From NCBI RefSeq assembly GCF_964340395.1, contig NC_135567.1, forward strand, positions 5,230,899-5,294,898: a DNA stretch of 64,000 bases, read 5' to 3'. Position 1 is the stretch's first letter; every line of letters starts with the position of its first letter. The notes below the pieces were generated by a model, which had not been told where the DNA came from, searched no databases, and worked only from the letters and a program-made list of their open reading frames with translations. This DNA comes from Glandiceps talaboti. Taxonomy: Eukaryota; Hemichordata; Enteropneusta; Spengelidae. Below are positions 24,261 through 35,825 of this stretch, piece after piece. Made by a program: the position numbers and the translations under genes.

Positions 24261-24750
24261 CCATCACTCCACCACGCGTGCGAAGCTACAAACATATTCA
24301 TATTCATATTCACTTTCAAACGTTGACCTCTTCGCTCAATGTGAATATGTTGTTGGGATAAATTATCATTCCCATATTTATTTGCCCAAAGTTTAATTTG
24401 TTCATCAAACAGAAATGCCAGTATTTCTACATTCCTAAACTATTATCTAGGTTTTTTGCTCACAGATTTTTTAATTCAGAATGTTTTAATTTAGTGCTGA
24501 CTAGTTTGTCTTTTCAGTTCTTGTTTCCTGTTTGTGTTATGATTGGTCTTTTTGGATATAATTGATTTATTTCATTGCCAAACGCGCGTTCGTTCCCATT
24601 CGGAAGACTTCGAATCTGATGATGAACATGATTGTTACTCTATCATAATATTCACATTGTATAGGTCAACTTTTGAAAGTGAATATGAATATGAATATGA
24701 ATATGTTGGTAGCTTCACACTCATCACTCCATTCCTAACTTCCTGCATGG
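24250..24750. mobile_element. ~500-bp inverted-repeat element carrying a coding relic
   Basis: The segment 24258-24350 (atcactcca ... gaagctac ... catattcatattcatattc ... gttgacct ... aatgtgaatat) reappears in reverse complement at 24645-24742. Between the arms, the minus strand at 24400-24600 reads a broken frame with LYPKRPIITQ, KDKLVSTKL and VEILAFLFDEQ. It matches the frame at 51534-51788 (LYPTKPIIAQ, KDKLVTTKL, IEIMASLFDDQ). It has stops in place of at least two residues. Confidence 0.6.
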
Positions 24751-26070
24751 TCGAGCACGTCAATCGTTGTGTATGGTTCGTGGCTTACGGGCCCGGGGGG
24801 GGGGGGGGGCAACTCCCATAGACGGCTATACGGGGAGGGTCCGCGCGAAAGGGGTCGTTTTTTATGCTGGTTGGTATCAGAAAGGGTATACTTTTCATGA
24901 AGTGTTGGTATCAGAAAGGGTCTGTAAATTAGACTATGCAATCTGGAAGCGTTTCAACCTGTTTTTCTCCCTTGAAAACTTCTCTCGTCGCTCATGCCAC
25001 TTCAGGTCTAGGGCCACCTCCCCCTGAAAACCTTTGGTTTTAGTCACGTACAGCATGCAATATTCCTGCAACCAGTAGAAAGAGGGGGAAGGGGACTCTG
25101 AACACCATCAATGTTAAATACATGTATGACATTACGTTTACCATGTAACCAACTATGGGTTTTTAGATCCTAACATACAACACGTTTGAATTTAATGGAG
25201 ATTACTACAAACAAATATGTGGTTGTAGTTTGGGCTCACCAGCGTCTCCAGAGATCGCATTCCACAAACTTGAGTGCCGCATCATTGAAACATACATGGA
25301 TAAAATATCACTTTGGACATGTTTCAGAGATGATATATTCATGCCATTCCGCATGTAAGTAATTGGCCCAAAACTGACCAAGTACGGGCAGAGTTACGAG
25401 CTCGCAAGTCTCAAGTACGAGTGACGTCACTCATACAGAATGAACGTACACGTACGCTGCATATCACACTTACACATGTTACATGCACTCTCAGACAAAT
25501 GAAACGTACCGTACTACATAGAAACCCTTTTTAATGAATTGTACTTATTTAATACTAAAACTAAATACAGAGTTGAATATAAGATTGTTGAATTGAATAT
25601 GTGTAGAATAAATCAAAAAACGTATTAACAAGAAAGACGACGAGTCGACGTGGTGGACAGCTGATAAGAACGTATTGTTGTCATGGTTACATCTATAAAT
25701 AGTGTTCACTGACATGTAAATGTAATCAAATTGTATCAATGTGTATACAACGATGTGTCCGCAATTTAGCCACTCAATTAGAAGAAAAAATAAAGTTCAG
25801 AAAAACGAAGTCAGGGGTTTCTGTTTCATTGCACGGCTGTCTGCTGCTTTTCTGGGTAAACTACGGAGCAATAACAACTGGGTAGGTTCACAATCAGGCT
25901 GCGACTCTAGCCATAACAAACACGGAGAAAGCATAGCTGCCGCTTCGCCGTGCAATGGTACTGGTTCACACGGGACATCTTTTTCGGCTTTGCCTGTTGA
26001 CAGCATTGTTATCTTTAACATCATCTACTACAAATATTTCTTGTCGCCATCTTCTGACCGATCTGCCCAG
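24751..26070. other. No gene seen; G-tract at 24795-24810
   Basis: A run of about 15 Gs follows gggcccg. A short direct repeat (ggtatcagaaagggt) occurs at 24872 and 24907. The open frame at 25741-26106 has no recognisable domain. Confidence 0.5.
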
Positions 26071-26074
26071 AAGT

Positions 26075-26244
26075 TTATGAGTTTAAGTTTTTTTGACCAA
26101 ATATGACATTTTTGACCCAAATCCCATACCTGTGATGCGATCATTGCTTTGAACAATTTCTCAACTAGACACCACACGTAATGTCACCAACTACCAATGA
26201 AATCAGTCTGGAAGTTTTTGTGTTGAAGCCGTACAGACACACAC

Positions 26245-26305
<61 letters not shown>

Positions 26306-26410
26306 CACACACACACACACACATTATACCCAAAGTTGTCTGACGTAATAGTAACTTACAAAATAAGTGTATAACTGTATTGCTATCACTGGAAGTTCAA
26401 CTCAGTTGTA
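26075..26410 (+). mobile_element. Degenerate Helentron-like relic with (CA)n
   Basis: Shares gatgcgatcat, caactagacacc and taatgtcacc with the other copies, then has an 85-bp CA/CG tract (26235-26323) and a weak tail (ggaagttcaactcagttgtat). The CTAA end is lost. Confidence 0.5.
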
Positions 26411-26555
26411 TCACAGAGCAAAATCGTTTATATACGTGCAGTATTTCTAATCCATAGTTTGGTCAAAGTCCTTCAATCAGCACAAAAAGTTGTTCATCCA
26501 ATCAGTGAACCTCAGCTGCTATAGTGACTGTAAACAGTATACGTAGCATCCTGAG

Positions 26556-26816
26556 TAGACTGTCGACAGTCGCTCGCGCCTTTTTCCCTACGTTTTATCT
26601 AAACTCCGGTCCGGCGCAACACTAGTAATAGTATAATCGCAAACTGATATCGAGGGCCGTATTGCGAAGGCCCAAGCGCTCGGGCCTTCGACCCTCGACC
26701 TCGGGCCTTCGGCCCTCAATTTGCGATTAGACTAGTGTTGCGCGGGATCGGAGTTTAGATAAAACTTTGGGCAAAAAAGGCGCGAAAAAAAGGCGCGGGC
26801 GACTGTCGACAGTCTA
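26556..26816. mobile_element. 261-bp Mutator-type foldback element with perfect 9-bp target duplication
   Basis: Each end carries TAGACTGTCGACAGTCGC, which includes a perfect 14-bp palindrome GACTGTCGACAGTC. The arms (~125 bp) pair over their length: atctaaactccg, gcgcaacactagt, aatcgcaaa and gagggcc all recur in reverse complement. Both sides are flanked by CATCCTGAG (26547-26555 and 26817-26825), a perfect 9-bp duplication as made by Mutator-superfamily transposases. No coding capacity. The TAGACTGT end is shared with the 86-bp MITE at 14870. Confidence 0.9.
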
Positions 26817-26934
26817 CATCCTGAGCTGACAAATAACTATATTTGGACATTACATAACTGCTCCAATAAACACTAACTTTATGAGGTACTGTGTTATCGG
26901 TCATAATTTTGTGATTGATGCTAACTGTATGAGG

Positions 26935-27312
26935 GACTGAGTGGACGTTTGATGGTAACAATACTGTATAGGAACTAGACTAGTGAGTGGAGGTGTAAAT
27001 GGTAACAATACTTTACAGGAACTAGACTGTGAGTGGAGGTGTAAATGGTAATGATACTGTATAGGCACTAGACTGTGAGTGGAGTTGTAAATGGTAATGG
27101 TACTGTATAGGCACTAGACTATGTGAGTGGAGGTGTGAATGGTAACGATACTGTATAGGAACTAGACTATGTGAGTGGAGGTATAAATGGTAACGATACT
27201 GTATAGGAACTAGACTATGTGAGTGGAGGTGTAAATGGTAATGATACTGTATAGGAACTATACTGTGAGTGGACGTTTGATGGTAACAATATCTTATAGG
27301 AACTGGACTAAT
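26935..27312. repeat. 46-59-bp minisatellite, about 7 copies
   Basis: Units of the form gtgagtggaggtgtaaatgg followed by taacgatactgtataggaac and tagact(atgt) are repeated with substitutions and small indels. A related fragment (gagtggacgtttgatggtaac) borders both ends. Confidence 0.85.
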
Positions 27313-27359
27313 CTGAGGAGTACATTGAGTCTATGTTATGTATACTTCATGAAATGAAC

Positions 27360-27833
27360 TTTCCGAGGGGGGGGGGGACTACTCCCCTTATTTGAATATA
27401 CATATGAGTGCCACCCTTTGGGGTGTGTTTTCTAACCCTTTGGTCTAAACTGAGGTCTGTATTTTTTCGAGCTGAAGAGCCTAAAACGGGGTCCACTTTG
27501 CATAATTTTCGATTTTTCTTGCTCCAATATGGTCCTTTACCAAATCATAACTGCCATTAATTACCCCAAAATGTTGCTTCCTAAGGAAAATATATTAAGG
27601 TGTAAACTTTCCTCCTTTAAAAACCTGTGATGGTCTAAAATGGGGTATTTATGTTTGGTCTAAAATGGGGCATTGGGTTTAGAGGACTGGCCACACACCC
27701 CTACCAGAACTGGCTTCTGGTACCGCCCGGGAACTCTCCCGGTGCATTCATATATCAAGTGACTATAGCTTTGTCAACACGTCGTGTGCATTGTGAGTAT
27801 ACCTAAGTGTAGCCCCTGTGGGTACTCCTGCTT

Positions 27834-27930
<97 letters not shown>

Positions 27931-28085
27931 TGTCCTTGGGGTGGGATTTCCAACTTTAAGTCGAAAATGGGTACTGTATCTTTAGAGATAAGGAGTCTAA
28001 AATGGGGTCCACTTTACACAATTTTCGATTTTGTTTGGTCTAAAATGGGGTCCTGGAAGGAACTACATAGTAAATTCTCGACTAG
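27360..28085. repeat. Repeat pair around a (TA)n tract
   Basis: The phrase tctaaaatggggtcc with ttcgattttt occurs at 27480-27530 and again at 27985-28050, about 510 bp apart, with further tctaaaatgggg phrases at about 27633, 27658 and 28035. Between them lies (TA)n at 27838-27928. An ~11-base G-run is at 27366. The 101-codon frame at 27784 is a by-product. Confidence 0.6.
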
Positions 28086-28242
28086 TTAAAAATTTCTGGG
28101 AATTTCCCTTTGAGTTTCATCCAGCTAATTCGCTGGTTAATATTTTCATATCAGTGATTAATATGTATTTTATATGGTATAGTTTTTTGGTCAAAATGGG
28201 TCTAAACTGAGGTCTAGTTGACAGCACTTTCTGCACACTCCT

Positions 28243-28420
28243 ACCTGATCAGTTACAACGAAAATATGCTTTATGTCTAATTTTCTTGGAGACTATCACA
28301 ACGGACAAACAGTCGATCATGCATAAACTAGTATAAACTAGAGTTAATACATGAATGAGTGATAATCTCCAAGAAGATAAGAGATAAAGCAAATTTTCAC
28401 AGTAACTAATCCATGCTAAT
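28243..28420. repeat. Inverted repeat, arms ~65 bp, loop ~40 bp
   Basis: Left arm (agttacaacgaaaatatgc ... ttcttggagactatcac) pairs with the right arm (gtgataatctccaagaagat ... ttcacagtaact) over about 65 positions with roughly ten mismatches. Probably a small foldback element. Confidence 0.7.
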
Positions 28421-28837
28421 TATAAGATTAGGAGTGTTTTAGTTTAGATAAAAGGAGAAGAATGGACAATATGTCTTTATTTAGACAATAAAGAGAGATT
28501 TATATACAGCTGAAAGAAAAAAGTAGCCAGGGAAAGAAGCAGAAAAAGTTTGATATCACAACAAAAATCAGTGAGTCAATTGATCAATATCACACACAAA
28601 ATAAGTTTTATTTCATCACAAAAATTAATCATTCAATCGATCAAACAATCAACTGAATAATAAACCGATCAATAAAGCAATTGGATTGATTAATCTATCA
28701 CATGCTCGCTGTCCCCTGTGATCAGACTAGCAGCTAGTCGTCTGTTTTGAAAACTACGACCACTAGGCGTTTTCAGGGATGGTACGGTAATTTCTAAACC
28801 AACGAATAATTTCTAGTCTACCTACTACATTTTGTAT

Positions 28838-29335
28838 CCATAGCACTACATACTACTACATATTGGCTTTGTATCCATAGCACTACATACCCGCGGTAGT
28901 ACTACATACTGGCTTTGTATCCATAGCACTACATACCCGTGGTACTACTACATATTGGCTTTGTATCCATAGCACTACATACCCGCGGTACTACTACATA
29001 TTGGCTTTGTATTCATAGCACTACATACCCGCGGTACTACTACATACTGGCTTTGTATCCATAGCACTACATACCCGCGGTACTACTACATATTGGCTTT
29101 GTATTCATAGCACTACATACCCGCGGTACTACTACATACTGGCTTTGTATTCATAGCACTACATACTACTACATACTGGCTTTGTATTCATAGCACTACA
29201 CACTACTACATAATGGCTTTGTATTCATAGCACTACACACTATACTACATATTGGCTTTGTATCCATAGCACTACATACCCGCGGTACTACTACATACTG
29301 GCTTTGTATTCATAGCACTACATATCTGGCCCGAG
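28838..29335. repeat. 37/46-bp satellite array 1
   Basis: About 11 units of ggctttgtat(c/t)catagcactacata. Most units carry an extra 9 bp giving cccgcggtac, so the period is 46 rather than 37 bp. The same satellite occurs at 31455 and 40667, each time bordering an S repeat. Confidence 0.9.
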
Positions 29336-29394
29336 TACGAGTAAAGAGACAAGTTTACAGAGTGTATATATAACGATTAGAGTTTAATGATTTA

Positions 29395-29401
29395 TTGATT
29401 G

Positions 29402-29432
<31 letters not shown>

Positions 29433-29475
29433 TATTTATTTATTGATTTATTGATTGATTTATTGATTGATTATA
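29395..29475. repeat. (GATT)n microsatellite
   Basis: Imperfect gatt/attt tetranucleotides. Confidence 0.85.
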
Positions 29476-29629
29476 ATCTTACCATTGACTAATATGGACA
29501 AAGATGTATAGTGAGTACACATTCGATGGATTGCTAATATTTGGTAGCCTTGTATGTAATTCTTTCGTTATTTGCTTTCACACTCAACATAGTCGAGTTA
29601 CATTGCTTTTTGCCGGACAGTGTTGAGTG

Positions 29630-31445
29630 AAACGCGTGCACCGTTAAGGAGGACTACCCTATACTGTACACAATTGAGTAAATTCTCTGTAATATGAAAA
29701 GGACCAGAATTACGCACGGAGGCAGAACGACTAAACTACTACTGTGGTAGAAAACCCCAGTGTAGGTCGCCCTGGCAACCACTGCCTGTTGTACAAGAAC
29801 TGAGTGCCTTTGATGTTTACGAAACTGCCGCATATAAAGAGGATACTGGGTAATCTATGCAAATAGGGGAAATTCGATCTGCTGTATGGAGCACTAGCTT
29901 CGGGCTCTTGTTTTCAGCATTTTTTCTGTACTCCGAGAAACACACAGGTCATAAATCATGCACGAATTGTTTGTGAATGTCGTAGGATGGTAACTTGATA
30001 CACATATTAGTTGAAAAGCAATCAGTTTGTTTCATAGAACGTAAACAAAACTTTCAAAGTGAGACAAATGTTCCTGCAAACAGCAGTCAAGAAAGCGTTA
30101 GATTACGTGTCCCTCAGAATTATTCAAATATGCGACATTTCCATGTGGTGTTTACTCCCATGATAAGAGCTGCCTTCTCCCACTTATGATATAGCATACC
30201 AATAGCAAACTCTCATGGCGAGAAATGCATGTTGTTCTAAAATTAATGTATTATTATTTTTATTACAGTCTACTACATACGTAACGGCACGTGATCTTGT
30301 CAACGAGTGGTTATGTGATGAGCCGATCGTTCAATCGTATTGGCAACTTTTACAGGCATCGCACGAATTTTCAGGACGGCAACTTACTGACGTTACCAGC
30401 ATGCAAAGACGCTCACGGCTACAGGTGTATTTGAGATATCCAAGGGCAAAGAGATGTTGTTTATTGGTAAACACGTGAACATAAAACCATAATTCCTGTT
30501 ACGCATGTGTGTAGCTGTGTAAAACTCGAGTTGTACTGTACTAGCTGTTTAGTCTCTTGGACAATTCCTATATCACCATGGATACTATCAAGGTAGCACA
30601 TATGCAATATTGTTTACTCGTCTAGAAGAACAACTAAGGTCTACATGCCTAGCTTATCAGAGTAGTTTAATCAATGATTCATTTTGAAACATTACAGTTT
30701 CAATAATTTACCTATGTAAATATTAGTTATAGTTGAATAAAGTTCAGTAGTAGCTTGCTTGCTTGGTAACAGACTTCTGGTGCGTCGTTCCCTCTTTTAT
30801 AAACCAATCCCTCACAAACATGTCATTGTCGAAGTTGACATGGGTTCAATCAATGTTATGCACTTTTTGTTATTATATTAGTCTGATAAGCCTTAGCGTG
30901 TAACCGATATGTGTGAACAACACAGATAGGGAATGTTTCTATTTTCAATTGGTGTTCAAACACCAGTGAGTCACCACAAGTTCTCCACCTCCAAAAGATA
31001 CAGTCAGTCATGTGTAAAATAGGGTGACAGGCACCAAGAGTTCCACCATTAATGAGGTAAACGTATAGGGAATTCCCCTTCTCAGTCCCCGCTTTATGAA
31101 TATTAATGAGTTTTCACACAACATCAAAGTGTGAGGGCAGAAATCCATTCTGAAGGTGACTATGGCGACTCCTGACTCCTGACTCAACAAACATAATAGT
31201 TGAACTACTAATATTAGTATACTTACTAAACTGTCATGAAGGAAAGATAATTGTAGTAAATCACTCCGAGATATGGAGATTGAAAAGTACCAAATATTCT
31301 TACATATCACAATTTATTGCACATCTGAATTTTCTGCACACATAATAGTTACACTGCACTAAATTTAAGACTGCAGCAATCAATTCAACGGCCTTCGGAA
31401 TAAAGACTGACATACACCATAGACCCTCAATATATATGCATACAC
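29630..31445 (+). repeat. S repeat, copy 1 (complete, ~1.8 kb)
   Basis: From about ttgagtaaattctctgtaat to the border of the satellite at 31455 this segment is present again in two pieces at 32215-33205 and 39607-40660, with over 90% identity in most parts, and diverged at 44120-44450. Identity covers non-coding and ORF parts alike, and the ORFs (30215, minus 31008) are not conserved in length between copies (100 codons here, 72 at 40224). I therefore do not call a gene. It contains GTCGCC-CT-GGCAAC (29766-29779), a match to the RFX X-box consensus. Confidence 0.85.
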
Positions 31446-31454
31446 ACAATTAGC

Positions 31455-32097
31455 ACTACATACTACTACATACTGGCTTTGTATTCATAGCAATACATAT
31501 AACTACATACTGGCTTTGTATTCATAGCACTACATACTACTACATACTGGCTTTGTAGTGATTCATATCACTGCATACTGCTACATACTGGCTTTGTATT
31601 CATAGCACTACATACTACTACATACTGGCTTTGTAGTGATTCATATCACTGCATACTGCTACATACTGGCTTGGCCTTCATAGCACTACATACTATTACA
31701 TACTGGCTTTGTATTCATATCACTACATACTACTACATACTGGCTTTGTATTCATAGCACTGCATACTACTACATACCGGCTTTGTATTCATAGACTACA
31801 CACTACTACATACTGGCTTTATATTCATAGCACTACACACTACTACATATATTAGCTTTGTATTCATAACACTAGTGTATACATACTACTACATATACTG
31901 GCTTTGTATTCATAGCACTACATACTACTACATATACTGGCTTTGTATTCATAGCACTACATACTACTACATATACTGGCTTTGTATTCATAGCACTACA
32001 TACTACTACATATACTGGCTTTGTATTCATAACACTACATACTACTACATACTGGCCTTGTATTCATAGCACTACATACTACTACATACTGGCTTTA
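31455..32097. repeat. 37-39-bp satellite array 2
   Basis: About 16 units of tactggctttgtattcatagc followed by actacatactactaca, without the cccgcggtac addition seen in array 1. A subgroup with 39-bp units (catatactgg) is clustered at 31885-32040. Confidence 0.9.
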
Positions 32098-32214
32098 TTT
32101 TGCTGTCTGAAACAATTTTCAATTTCGGTCAATTTATTACGGGGGGGGGGGGAGCTCTGAGGAATTAAGTGTTTTATCCTACATTGAACTATTGATCTGG
32201 CCCCATATTGGAAG
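32098..32214. other. Linker with an 11-base G-run
   Basis: Unique linker between satellite array 2 and S copy 2. Confidence 0.4.
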
Positions 32215-33205
32215 GTAAACTACTACTGTGGTAGAAAACCCCAGTGTAGGTCGCCCTGGCAACCACTGCCTGTTGTACAAGAACTGAGTGCCTATAATGC
32301 TTACAAAACTGTCGTACATAAAAAGGATTCTGGGTAATTCATGCAAATACGGGAAATTCGATCTGTTGTACGGAGCACTAGCTTCGGGCTCTTGTTTTCA
32401 GCATTTTTTCTGTACTCCGAGAAACACACAGGTCATAAATCATGCACGAATTGTTTGTGAATGTCGTAGGATGGTAACTTGATACACATATTAGTTGAAA
32501 ATCAATCAGTTTGTTTCATAGAACGTAAAAAATCTTTCAAAATGGGACAATGCTCCTGCAAACTGCCGTCAAGAAAGCGTTAGATTGTGTGTCCCTCAGA
32601 ATTATTCAAATATGCGACATTTACATGTGGTGTTTACACCCATGATAAGAGCTGCCTTATACCAATAGCAAACACTCACGGCGAGAGATGCATGTTGTTC
32701 TAAAATAAATGTATTGCCAAGTAACCCACCTGGCCAGGGAGTAATGTACAATAAATGACTAAAACAACCACTTGAATGCTACAAAAACATGGTTTAATTA
32801 TTCACCAACACCAAAACACAAGTTCCTGAATTCAAGAGACTTTTTTTCCGTTTGTTTAGTCATCAGAACTGCGACTCCGATAATAAGCCCACATCCCGGC
32901 AAGCAAGGCGTTACACTTACTGTAGATGTTACCTCGTTTACTTGTACCTGCAACTCTCGATTTTTAAACATCCGACATAGCTTGGAGGATCCCCTGATGC
33001 CAAAGTGTAGACGTGTTCATTGTTTACACACGATGAGATTCATCGTACACAAATATATAAAACACTACAGTCTACTACATACGTAAGGTCACGTGATCTT
33101 GTCAACGAGTGGTTATGTGATGAGCCAATCGTTCAATCGTATTGGCAACTTTTACAGGCATCGCAGGAATTTTCAGGACGGCAACTTGCTGATGTTACAA
33201 GCTAG
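32215..33205 (+). repeat. S repeat, copy 2, left part
   Basis: Matches copy 1 from actactactgtggtagaaaac (29730) through caggacggcaacttgctgatgttac, where homology stops. Relative to copy 1 it has ~350 extra bases at 32717-33066. The X-box-like site is kept at 32250-32263. Its continuation lies at 39607, after a 6.4-kb insertion. Confidence 0.85.
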
Positions 33206-33317
33206 TAATTAGTGCGCAATATTTAAAGTTAAATTGACAATTACAGAGACACATTTCTATTTTGTAACGGATGTGGCTGCATGCTAACTCGGCAAAAACC
33301 CATTTCTGTATTTCTTA

Positions 33318-34132
33318 TAGAATATAATAGAATAGGATAGAATATAATAGAATGGAATAGAATAGAATAGAATAGAATAGAATAGAATAGAATAGAAGAG
33401 AATAGGATATAATGGAATGGAATGGAATGGAATGGAATAGAATAGAATGGAATGGAATGGGATGGGATGGGATGGGATGGGATGGGATGGGATGGGATGG
33501 GATGGGATGGAATGGAATGGAATGGAATGGAATAGAATAGAATAGAATAGAATAGAATAGAATAGAATAGAATAGAATAGAAGAGGAGAGGATAGAATAG
33601 AATAGAATAGAATAGAATGGGATGGGATGGGATGGGATGGGATGGGATGGGATGGGATGGGATGGAATGGAATGGAATGGAATAGAATAGAATAGAATAG
33701 AATAGAATAGAAGAGGAGAGGAGAGGATAGAATAGAATGGAATGGGATGGGATGGGATGGGATGGGATGGGATGGGATGGGATGGAATGGAATGGAATGG
33801 AATGGAATGGAATGGAATAGGATAGGATAGGATAGGATAGGATGGAATGGAATGGGATGGGATGGGATGGGATGGGATGGGATGGGATGGGATGGGATGG
33901 AATGGAATGGAATGGAATGGAATGGAATGGAATGGAATGGAATAGGATGGGATGGGATGGGATGGGATGGGATGGAATGGAATGGAATGGAATGGAATGG
34001 AATAGAATAGGATAGGATAGGATAGAATAGAATAGAATAGAATATGATAGGATAGGATAGAATAGAATAGAATAGAATAGAATAGAATAGAATAGAATAG
34101 AAAAGAATAGAAAAGAATAGAATAGAATATAA
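33318..34132. repeat. ~815-bp pentanucleotide array (GGAAT/GGGAT/AGAAT)
   Basis: Pure five-base periodicity in which blocks of aatag, aatgg and gatgg alternate. The plus strand is almost all purine plus T. The 286-codon minus frame (SIPFH-like five-residue repeat) is only a translation of the array. On the minus strand the array is preceded by gacaataaagttatattct, which looks like a LINE 3' end with AATAAA and an ATTCT tail, so the array may be an overgrown LINE tail. Confidence 0.95.
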
Positions 34133-34543
34133 CTTTATTGTCAATTTACGGAAGTTTTCCTTTCACTTCACCAAAATATAAAAGGCATATTAAATTACAT
34201 ATATACAGTATAAATAATTACAGTAACGTAAACACTGTAGTAGCGATAGAAATCAGTTACAATCTTCTAGAAAAATATCCTAGATCTTTAAGAAATTGTC
34301 AGAAGCTTAAATCACAGGTCTGAGTTCAGTGTGGTTATTGCACATGGTTAAAATGATTTTTAAAAAATCTTACAAGTTAAAGGTACTCTATATCGTCTTC
34401 CTGAAGGTATCAAATCAAACTGCGAGTACAAAGGATGTCAGGTATCACTAACAATTACTTGGGCTTTCCTGCGGACGGGGAGTTTGTAGAGGTCATAGAG
34501 CTGACTATTTCTTACCAATTACTTTCCTAGCCATATTTATTTA
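34133..34543. other. No gene seen
   Basis: A+T-rich sequence between the pentamer array and the hairpin; possibly 3' UTR of the minus-strand LINE. Confidence 0.4.
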
Positions 34544-34685
34544 AGCAATAACCCCCGCCGAAGGCGGGTATACACGAGATTTTGGTACAATTCGCGACAT
34601 ATAGCACGAGCCGAATGGCGAGTGCTATATGGAGCGAATTGTACCAAATTCGAGTGTATACACGCCTTCGGCGGGAGTTATTGCT
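34544..34685. mobile_element. 142-bp GC-rich hairpin element
   Basis: Ends AGCAATAAC and GTTATTGCT are perfect complements. The inner arms repeat cccgccgaaggcg, gtataca, tggtacaattcg and atatagcac in reverse complement, with a loop of about 10 bases. No clear target duplication; the flanks are A/T-rich. It has no coding capacity and no relation to a bacterial-style terminator in this context. Confidence 0.85.
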
Positions 34686-35484
34686 ATTATATTATATCAA
34701 AATGTGTGTATATTTCTTCTAAATGTGTTCTGTGGTTATTTATATGCCCGAAAAGGCGAATTCGCACGTACAGAAAAAAGATCGTCGGTAATAGATCGTC
34801 GGGAACGAGCATATTTTAATGAGTGGATACGTTCATTTAGCCCCCACACACACTGCATGAACACAACCATACACTGCATTGCAATGCATTGCATTGCATT
34901 GATAAATTACTTTATTTACATCATATAATGCATAACGAAAACGCGTTGAAAACTAGCAACAAAGAAAACGGGGCAAGAGGTCAAAGAAAGTAACAATTTT
35001 GTTTGGATATTTTCATAAGAACAATACAATCTTGTACACTGCTAAAAATAGATGTCTCGGCGTTGAATCGAGAAAGCGCGAGACAGTAAATCAGAGACGC
35101 GACGTTACACAGTCTACTTTAATTTAATGGGTAACAAATTGAACATTGACCGAACCTGAAAATGTACAGTTTTGAAATAATCCTGACGCACCTTGACTGA
35201 TGGTTAAAAGTTGAATCGGTGTTGCTTGATTCAACGCGTAACGAGAGTAGGACGCTGAGACGGCTCGTTGCATTGGGAGAACTTGTACCTTATCAGTGAT
35301 GTTGAAGCCACTGATCGATCGTTGCTTTCGATCGCAAGGTCATCAGTGGAATTATTTGGACTACTGTAACCCAAACTATTGTACAGGATACCTGACACAC
35401 CTTTACTCTGGGGAAGTGTTAACTTATTGGTATAAGAACGAACACATTCAGCTTGTATGTACTATTCATATGCTAGTTTAGGGG
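34686..35484. other. No gene seen
   Basis: Short ORFs only. A small tcattgcattgcat repeat lies at 34870-34905, and the palindromes ttgaatcg...cggtgttgc near 35215 are minor. Confidence 0.45.
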
Positions 35485-35518
35485 CCCATTTTACCACTGC
35501 CAGCCGTGGTAAAATGGG
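35485..35518. repeat. Perfect 13-bp stem-loop
   Basis: CCCATTTTACCAC and GTGGTAAAATGGG are separated by tgccagcc. It lies just downstream of the minus-strand LINE fragment; a third partial arm (attttaccacag) follows at 35520. Confidence 0.7.
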
Positions 35519-35579
35519 ATTTTACCACAGTTATTATCCAATCAGAATGGCGCATAGTAGCATGATATAATATAATTTT

Positions 35580-35765
35580 ATTTTTACCAGTCAAGTTGCC
35601 ATACCATACTGAAATGTTAGAACTTAGCATACTTTCTATAAAATCCTTGTATACATTTTCAAGACCATTTTCACTAACGTCAAAACTCCGTAGCCTCCCC
35701 AGTAAAAACATACGCTGCATGGCCTTCTTAACAATACAGTTAGTGTTTTCAGTGAAATTTAGTTT
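35580..35765 (-). pseudogene. LINE reverse-transcriptase 3' fragment, minus strand
   Basis: The minus strand reads NTNCIVKKAMQRMFLLGRLR then SFDVSENGLENVYKDFIESML and WYGNLTGKNK. This is the region after the RT domain of CR1/Rex-type LINE ORF2s, where relatives read ...LRKLRSF.V.......FY.SFI.S......WYGNL..KNK. The match stops at KNK (35580) and unrelated sequence follows, so it is a truncated relic. It is oriented opposite to the neighbouring fragment at 35826. Confidence 0.7.
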
Positions 35766-35825
35766 ATAAAATATAAGTTTGCAATGTATTGAAAACAGAA
35801 CTGAAATCAGTGAACAAGATAAGCA

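Noticed and set aside
24049-24396. Plus-strand gene divergent from the ankyrin gene (115-codon ORF)
   Set aside because: Overlaps the arm of an inverted-repeat element and contains a tattca microsatellite; no domain.
31008-31310. Conserved minus ORF in the S repeat as a gene
   Set aside because: Its homologue at 40,224 is shorter and DNA identity is as high outside the frame as inside; no domain recognised.
33318-34132. GGAAT repeats as human satellite II/III (contamination)
   Set aside because: The array mixes GGAAT with GGGAT and AGAAT blocks and is embedded between invertebrate-type repeats and a LINE-like 3' end; no other human sequence is present.
33284-34144. 286-codon minus frame of SIPFH-like repeats
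   Set aside because: Pure translation of a pentanucleotide array.
34544-34685. Transcription terminator hairpin
   Set aside because: A 142-bp foldback in a eukaryotic genome is better explained as a mobile element; no adjacent gene ends there.
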